Assembly (NCBI RefSeq): GCF_009711225.1
Contig: NZ_WMIE01000004.1
Span: 186,001-250,000 of the forward strand
Source: Paracoccus aestuariivivens
GTDB lineage: Bacteria; Pseudomonadota; Alphaproteobacteria; Rhodobacterales; Rhodobacteraceae
Direction of reading: 5' to 3'
DNA: 64,000 bases
Both the position numbers and the translations under genes were made by a program. How positions within the stretch are numbered: the first letter of the stretch is position 1; every line of letters begins with the position of its first letter. Shown here piece after piece: positions 59,402 to 64,000 of the stretch. The notes under the pieces were generated by a model. That model ran no database searches and had not been told where the DNA came from. It saw only the letters and a list, made by a program, of their open reading frames with translations.

Positions 59402-59737
59402 GGCAAGCGTAGGACGGCAGCCGCAGATCTGAGCGGCATTGCACCGGACTTTTGAATGACTTCCTGCAGGCGTTGACGGTGTCGCACACCCTCAGCGCCT
59501 GTTTTCAATATGTGGCACAGCAGATCCGGCGGGCTCGTCCATCGCCGTTGCACTCTCAACTTTGTACCCTCCGTAAGCGAAAAAGCTTGGCTCAAGGCAG
59601 CATCCGTCGATCTGCACCGACGATGCCGCTAAATTCGACAAGGCGCGAACTCATCGCCGCCATCCCCAAAAAATATTTGACAGCCAGATGTCATTACACA
59701 AGAAGTATACAACAAGTATTTAATTGGGCGTGGCTTG
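59402..59737. other. 336-base gap with promoter-like end, no recognised gene
   Basis: No credible coding frame with known homology was seen in 59402-59640. The distal 90 bases are AT-rich: TTGACA (59677-59682) inside the dyad TGACA-GCCAGA-TGTCA (59678-59693), and a GTATAC-containing stretch at 59703-59717. These probably hold the promoter and an operator for the TRAP genes that follow. Low-complexity or IS remnants were looked for but not identified. Confidence 0.4.
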
Positions 59738-60346
59738 ATGAACGACGACTCTGGCGCACGGCGGAACGGCTGGGCGGCGCTGACCTCTGTTTCGCAAGGT
59801 ATTCTGGCAATCGAGAAGGTGGTCGCGGGTCTGCTTCTGGCGCTTCTGCTGACGCTGATCCTGCTGAATGTCGGGACACGGATGCTGCGTATGCCGATCT
59901 ACTGGATCGATGAGGCTTCGGTCCTGACAATGATCTGGCTGGGCTTCATCGGAGCGTCGGTGATGATCCGGCTGCGGATCGACTTTGCCGTGACGCTGGT
60001 TCAGGACAATCTGACTGGCAGCGCGGCCCAATCGCTGCGCGCAGTCGTCTCGGGCCTGTCCTTGGCATTCGCGCTGGGGCTTCTGGTCATGTGCTGGATG
60101 TGGATGGACCCGTTGGGGATCATCGGCCACGGGTTTGATGCCGAAAGCTTCGCGGCCGAAACCTTCAACTTCCTTTACACCGAGCGCACCCAGACGCTGG
60201 AATGGCCGACCTGGCTTGTCAGCATGGTGATCCCGATCTTTGCGGCCACTTTGACCATCCACACCGCAGCCAACCTTGTCGAGGATCTGCGCCTCTGCCC
60301 CAAGCGCGAGCAAGAGCAAATGACCACTGCCGAGGAGGCCAACTGA
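59738..60346 (+). CDS. TRAP transporter small permease DctQ
   Basis: A 202-residue membrane protein with four hydrophobic helices. The motif IYWIDEASVLTMIWLGFIGASVMIR near residue 53 is DctQ-like. The C-terminal tail is long and charged. The ATG at 59738 is chosen over the TTG one codon earlier; the ribosome site is weak. It shares one base with the dctM start (TGATG). Confidence 0.88.
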   Translation: MNDDSGARRNGWAALTSVSQGILAIEKVVAGLLLALLLTLILLNVGTRMLRMPIYWIDEASVLTMIWLGFIGASVMIRLRIDFAVTLVQDNLTGSAAQSLRAVVSGLSLAFALGLLVMCWMWMDPLGIIGHGFDAESFAAETFNFLYTERTQTLEWPTWLVSMVIPIFAATLTIHTAANLVEDLRLCPKREQEQMTTAEEAN

Positions 60347-61608
60347 TGCTGACATTCGGCGCTTTCACCGCCCTGATGCTTGTCGGACTGCCGATCTCGA
60401 TCGTGCTTTGTCTGACGGCGGTCTTCTACATCTGGAGCAGCGGCAACACCGTCCTGTTCATGTCATTCCCGACCCAGATGATGGGCGGGCTGGACAGCTA
60501 TGGCCTGATCGCGATTCCGCTGTTCATCCTGATCGGCGAGGTGATGAATGGCGGCGGCATCACGAAACGCATGATCGACATGGCCATGGCGTTTGTCGGC
60601 TCTCTCAAGGGCGGTCTGGCCTATGTGAACTTGCTGGCCAATATGTTCGTGTCATCGATCCTTGGCTCTGCAGCGGCTCAGGTCGCGCTGATGTCGCAAA
60701 TGGTCGTGCCGGAAATGGTACGGGCGGGCTACGACAAGACTTTTGCCGCCGGCCTGACCGCCTATTCCGGGATGCTGGGGCCGATCATTCCCCCTTCGAT
60801 CATGTTCGTGGTCTATAGCGTCATGGCGCAGGTGCCCGTCGGCACCATGCTGGCGGCAGGGATCATTCCCGGAGCCATGTTGACCGTGGCATTCTGCGTC
60901 GTCATCGCAGGCATGGGATATGTCTACAACTATCCCCGAGGTCCGCGCCTGCCCTGGCGGCAGCGCGTGTTGACCGTGCTGCGCGCCGTCCCGACGCTGG
61001 CGATTCCGGTCGTGATTATCGGCTCGATCCTGACCGGTCTGGCCAACCCTACCGAGGCAGCAGCGCTCGGCGTCGTCGTTTCGGTGGCGGTCGGACGGTT
61101 CGTGACCGGCGATCTGCGGCTAGGGCAATTGCCGCGGATGTTCGTCAAAGCAGGTGTGCTGTCCGCAGGTATCCTGTTCCTGATTGCAGGAGCGGCGGTG
61201 TTCTCGTGGGTGCTGGTTTACGGCATGATCCCGCAGACGGTGGCCGCGTGGATACAGACCGTTGCGCATGATCCGCTGACCTTCATGCTGATGGTAAACG
61301 TGATCCTGCTGGTCATCGGCACCGTCATCGACGGCGCTCCGGGCCTGATCATGACCGTCCCGATCCTGCTGCCGATCGCCACCGATGTCTACGGCATCGA
61401 CCCCGTGCATTTCGGCGTCGTCGCCGTCGTCAATCTGGTGCTGGGCTTTCTGACGCCGCCCGTCGGACTGAACTTCTTCGTCGCCGCAGCGGTGACCGGT
61501 GCCAAACCGGGCAAGATGTTTCTGGTGACCATGCCGTTCTTTCTGGTCGCCTGCTCGATCCTGATCCTGCTGTCGATCTTTCCGGTCCTTTCGACCTTCT
61601 TCAACTAA
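60346..61608 (+). CDS. TRAP transporter large permease DctM
   Basis: A 420-residue membrane protein with about 12 helices. DctM motifs: AIPLFILIGEVMNGGGITKRM near residue 58, GSAAAQVALMSQMVVPEM near 109, GMLGPIIPPSIMFVVYSVMA near 144 and GFLTPPVGLNFFVAAAVTG near the end. GAGGAG precedes the ATG. A much longer upstream frame is only a shadow of dctQ. Confidence 0.92.
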   Translation: MLTFGAFTALMLVGLPISIVLCLTAVFYIWSSGNTVLFMSFPTQMMGGLDSYGLIAIPLFILIGEVMNGGGITKRMIDMAMAFVGSLKGGLAYVNLLANMFVSSILGSAAAQVALMSQMVVPEMVRAGYDKTFAAGLTAYSGMLGPIIPPSIMFVVYSVMAQVPVGTMLAAGIIPGAMLTVAFCVVIAGMGYVYNYPRGPRLPWRQRVLTVLRAVPTLAIPVVIIGSILTGLANPTEAAALGVVVSVAVGRFVTGDLRLGQLPRMFVKAGVLSAGILFLIAGAAVFSWVLVYGMIPQTVAAWIQTVAHDPLTFMLMVNVILLVIGTVIDGAPGLIMTVPILLPIATDVYGIDPVHFGVVAVVNLVLGFLTPPVGLNFFVAAAVTGAKPGKMFLVTMPFFLVACSILILLSIFPVLSTFFN

Positions 61609-61635
61609 ACCATCAATCCTACAGGGAGCCTTTCG

Positions 61636-62628
61636 ATGACACCGACCCGCCGTACCTTCCTGAGCGCATCATTGGGCGCAGCCGCCCTTATCGGCGCGCC
61701 GACCATCCTGCGCGCGCAGGGCGCCAAAACCTATCGTCTGGGCATCACCACCCCGCCGGGCCATTCGTGGAACGTCTCGGCCGAAGCATTGGCGAAACGC
61801 CTGTCCGAGGAAACCGACGGACGTCTGGCAATTCAGGTGTTCCCGTCGAACCAGCTTGGCAACGAAGGCGCGATGCTGCAACAGATGCAATCGGGTGCGT
61901 TGGACATGGCATGGATCATGACCGCCGAACTGGGAACCCGCGTCCCCTCGATCGCCGCGATCAATGCGCCGTGGCTTGTGCCCACGACTGCGGGTGTCGC
62001 CAAGCTTGTCCGTCACGACGCCGCGCTCAAATTACTGGATGTCCTGCCCGCCAAGACGGGAACCATCGGTCTGGGTTACGGCATCACGACGCTGCGCGTG
62101 GTCTTCACCGGAGCCGAGACAAGCGGCATCGAGGACATTCGCGGCATGAAGCTGCGCATCAACACGACCCCTGCTTACCGCGACTTCTACCAGCTTCTGG
62201 GCGCAGCGCCGACACCGATCCCGACGCCGCAGGTCTTCGACGCCATGTCCAACGGACAGGTTGACGGACTTGAGGCCGATCTGGACCTGTCTTGGAACCA
62301 GCGCTTCGACAAGGTCTCGAAAACAATGTTGCGGCTGAACGCCCTGTTCATGCCCTGCGTGGCACTGGTCTCGGCGCGCAGCTGGCAAACCGTGCCCGAA
62401 GCCGACCGAGAACTGATGACCCGCCTGATCCGCGAGGAACTGGATAAACAGGTCGACTCGACCGCCGCGACTGAAACGACGATCCTGAAGAATTTCAGCG
62501 AAAGCGGTATCAAAGTGGTCGACGTCAATCTGGACAACACCGCCGATATCATCGCGGAATACGACAAGATCTGGCTGCCCAAGGCTCCCGCGATCTCGGA
62601 ACTGCGCGAAGTCGGGGCAACCCTGTAA
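61636..62628 (+). CDS. TRAP transporter solute receptor DctP with Tat-like signal
   Basis: A 330-residue protein. The leader MTPTRRTFLSASLGAAALIGAPTILRAQG carries a twin-arginine motif. The mature part has GITTPPGHSWNVSAEAL, SNQLGNEGAMLQQMQSGALDM near residue 75 and IEDIRGMKLRINTTPAYRDF near 170, where the Arg of the LRI motif binds a carboxylate in this family. The pair of TRAP and Opp importers beside one enolase-superfamily enzyme suggests two entry routes for related acids. Confidence 0.9.
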   Translation: MTPTRRTFLSASLGAAALIGAPTILRAQGAKTYRLGITTPPGHSWNVSAEALAKRLSEETDGRLAIQVFPSNQLGNEGAMLQQMQSGALDMAWIMTAELGTRVPSIAAINAPWLVPTTAGVAKLVRHDAALKLLDVLPAKTGTIGLGYGITTLRVVFTGAETSGIEDIRGMKLRINTTPAYRDFYQLLGAAPTPIPTPQVFDAMSNGQVDGLEADLDLSWNQRFDKVSKTMLRLNALFMPCVALVSARSWQTVPEADRELMTRLIREELDKQVDSTAATETTILKNFSESGIKVVDVNLDNTADIIAEYDKIWLPKAPAISELREVGATL

Positions 62629-62650
62629 GACGGCGCTACTGCTGAAAATC

Positions 62651-62684
62651 GAGTACGGCCTCGATCCTGTCGCGGGCCGTACTC
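62651..62684. terminator. Hairpin between convergent TRAP and DUF411 genes
   Basis: Perfect 10-bp arms GAGTACGGCC / GGCCGTACTC with a 14-base loop, 22 bases after dctP and about 40 bases after the end of the opposing DUF411 gene. It lacks a strong T run but can act in both directions. Confidence 0.6.
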
Positions 62685-62724
62685 AAGGATCACGTCACGC
62701 GCGACCGTAGATGGCGCGGCTTAT

Positions 62725-63204
62725 TCATTCCGCGTCGTAGCGGGCGACGACTTCTTGTGTACCGTTGCGCCGGATCAGGACCACGTCATAAGCCTCGCGA
62801 TCCGTTTCCGGCCCCATACCGGGCGACCCATAGGGCATGCCGCCGACCGCGAGCCCGATGGCATCGGGCCGCTCGGCAAGCAGACGCAGGATATCCACCG
62901 CAGGAACATGGCCTTCGATCAGATAGCCATCGACCCGAGCCGTGTGACAGGAAGTCAATGTCTCGGGGATGCCGCCGTCGCGCTTGATAAGGGCCAGCCG
63001 CTCGGGATCGGCAGCCTCGACGGTGATTTCGAAGCCCTTGGTCCGCATAAGATCGACCCATTCCGAGCAGCAGCCGCAATTCGGGTCTTTCAGGACATGT
63101 ATCCGACGGGTCATCGCATGTGCGGGCCCGCCGACTGCCGGTACAGCCAGCAGCGCAACTGCGCCCAGAACAAGAGCGCGGCGGGTGGGGTTCATGGCAT
63201 TCAT
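62725..63204 (-). CDS. DUF411 metal-binding protein
   Basis: A 159-residue exported protein: leader MNAMNPTRRALVLGAVALLAVPAVGGPAHA (twin-arginine-like), then the DUF411 core KDPNCGCCSEWVDLMRTKGFEI with its CGCC metal site, a SCHTARVDGYLIEGHVPAVDI segment near residue 84 and GMPYGSPGM. DUF411 proteins are associated with copper-handling loci. It lies 57 bases downstream of the multicopper oxidase, on the same strand. Confidence 0.88.
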   Translation of the reverse strand: MNAMNPTRRALVLGAVALLAVPAVGGPAHAMTRRIHVLKDPNCGCCSEWVDLMRTKGFEITVEAADPERLALIKRDGGIPETLTSCHTARVDGYLIEGHVPAVDILRLLAERPDAIGLAVGGMPYGSPGMGPETDREAYDVVLIRRNGTQEVVARYDAE

Positions 63205-63261
63205 TTTGGAGCCTTTCGTTTGGGGATCGGGCCAGCGGACTGTCTCCGCCAGCCATTCAGG

Positions 63262-64000
63262 TCAGGAGATGGCGAATTCCGTCATCATTCCGGTCTGCAA
63301 ATGGGGCATATGATGGCAATGCAGCATCCAGCGCGCAGCCTCGCCCGCGTCCAACGCGACGGTCACCTTGGCCATTGGAGGTACATGCACGGTGTCGCGC
63401 CGCGCCCCCCTGATCCGACTGCCGTTCACCGCAACCACTTGAAACACATGGCCATGCAGGTGCATGGGATGGGCCATCATGGACATGTTGTGAAAGGTGA
63501 TCTCGACCCGTTCGCCGGTTCGTGTCTCGACCGGAACATGCTCGCCCCAGATCCGTTCATCAATGGTCCAGCGATAGGGTCGCATCGAACCGCCCAACAT
63601 CAGCGTCACGCCACGATCCACCGCACGCTCGGCCAATGGTTCCAGCCCGACCAGCCGCGTTTCCTGCGCAAGGTCGATGTCGAATGCCGGAGCGGCCGTT
63701 GACGACAGGACCGGAACGCGCGGGATCACCGCCCCTTTCGCGGCAAGGACCAGCCCTGTCCGTTCGCGGGCCCCCTCACGCAGCGCAAGGATCGGCCAAG
63801 CCCCGGCCTGCGAGGGCAAATCAAGCTCAAGGTCCAGCCGTTGGCCCATGCTGATGCCGAAACGATGGCCGCTTGTCGCGCGAACAGGGTGTCCGTCAAC
63901 CGCGACCAAGCGCGCAGGAACCGCGCCGCTGTCGATCCAGAACACCGTTGCCGAGGCCGCGTTGATGATGCGCAGCAATACCCGCCCGCCGCGTTCGACC
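63262..64000 (-). CDS. Multicopper oxidase (CopA-like), partial at window end
   Basis: About 245 C-terminal residues are visible; the frame runs off the right edge without a start. Cupredoxin copper-site motifs: HPMHLHGHVFQV (type 3/1 site) near the C-terminus, and HCHHMPHLQTGMMTEF, which supplies Cys-His ligands of the T1 copper. The opening ERGGRVLLRIINAASATVFW is the family middle domain. Together with DUF411 it suggests periplasmic copper detoxification. Confidence 0.88.
   Translation of the reverse strand, partial: VERGGRVLLRIINAASATVFWIDSGAVPARLVAVDGHPVRATSGHRFGISMGQRLDLELDLPSQAGAWPILALREGARERTGLVLAAKGAVIPRVPVLSSTAAPAFDIDLAQETRLVGLEPLAERAVDRGVTLMLGGSMRPYRWTIDERIWGEHVPVETRTGERVEITFHNMSMMAHPMHLHGHVFQVVAVNGSRIRGARRDTVHVPPMAKVTVALDAGEAARWMLHCHHMPHLQTGMMTEFAIS

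Noticed and set aside
59452..59913. Small ORF before the second TRAP operon
   Set aside because: Arg/Ser-rich composition, no homology, and it runs out of phase into dctQ.
1..64000. CRISPR arrays, tRNA or rRNA genes, complete insertion sequences
   Set aside because: No regularly spaced repeats, cloverleaf-like segments or transposase genes were recognised by eye; a tRNAscan/Infernal run would settle the RNA genes.

Overview
The window looks like chromosome of a high-GC alphaproteobacterium of the Paracoccus / Rhodobacterales type. This is inferred from gene content: a class II (B12) ribonucleotide reductase, a napEFDABC periplasmic nitrate reductase operon, a tryptophan-tryptophylquinone (TTQ) amine dehydrogenase cluster, many ABC and TRAP importers, and Caulobacter-like xylonate genes. 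No rRNA, tRNA, CRISPR array, prophage or complete insertion sequence was recognised.

Layout. 0-3.5 kb: the 3' part of an adenylation-carrier-reductase enzyme and a convergent SDR. 3.8-6.1 kb: nrdJ. 6.5-9.6 kb: a ProXWV-type glycine betaine/choline ABC importer. 9.7-11.2 kb: photolyase. 11.1-15.9 kb (minus): a PotABCD-type polyamine importer with a terminal SDR, divergent from a LuxR-type regulator. 16.9-23.3 kb: a LysR regulator, a second polyamine-type importer (YdcSTUV-like) and an aminobutyraldehyde dehydrogenase. 23.3-27.1 kb (minus): a TTQ amine dehydrogenase cluster in the order B-E-D-A followed by two monohaem cytochromes c. 27.3-28.0 kb: a VapBC-type toxin-antitoxin pair. 28.1-31.4 kb: a small glycan-type island with two GT8-like transferases and two poorly known proteins. 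31.7-36.3 kb: napEFDABC. 36.4-39.5 kb (minus): marR-emrB-emrA efflux operon with a long operator. 39.8-49.9 kb: a sugar-acid regulon (xylD, a GarR-like reductase, denD; divergently an FAD oxidase, a GntR regulator, xylX and a TRAP importer). 50.0-62.6 kb: a second sugar-acid-like locus (an enolase-superfamily pseudogene with two nonsense codons, a DHDPS-family lyase, GntR, an Opp/Dpp-type ABC importer, an intact enolase-superfamily enzyme and another TRAP importer). 62.7-64 kb: a DUF411 protein and the C-terminal part of a multicopper oxidase.

How it works together. Much of the window concerns scavenging of small amines and organic acids. Polyamine-type substrates can be imported by two ABC systems and the aminoaldehyde oxidised by the YdcW-like enzyme. 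Amines can also be oxidised in the periplasm by the TTQ enzyme, which would pass electrons to the linked cytochromes c. XylD and XylX form the Weimberg route from D-xylonate to alpha-ketoglutarate semialdehyde. They sit beside a TRAP importer and have no xylose dehydrogenase or lactonase nearby, which suggests growth on the external acid.

The most unusual observations are: (1) the amine dehydrogenase small subunit lacks exactly one disulfide pair while keeping all TTQ and catalytic positions; (2) an enolase-superfamily gene is open over about 400 codons except for two in-frame nonsense codons; (3) a near-palindromic motif is shared by two promoters of the xylonate regulon; (4) the glycan island contains two proteins without firm assignment.
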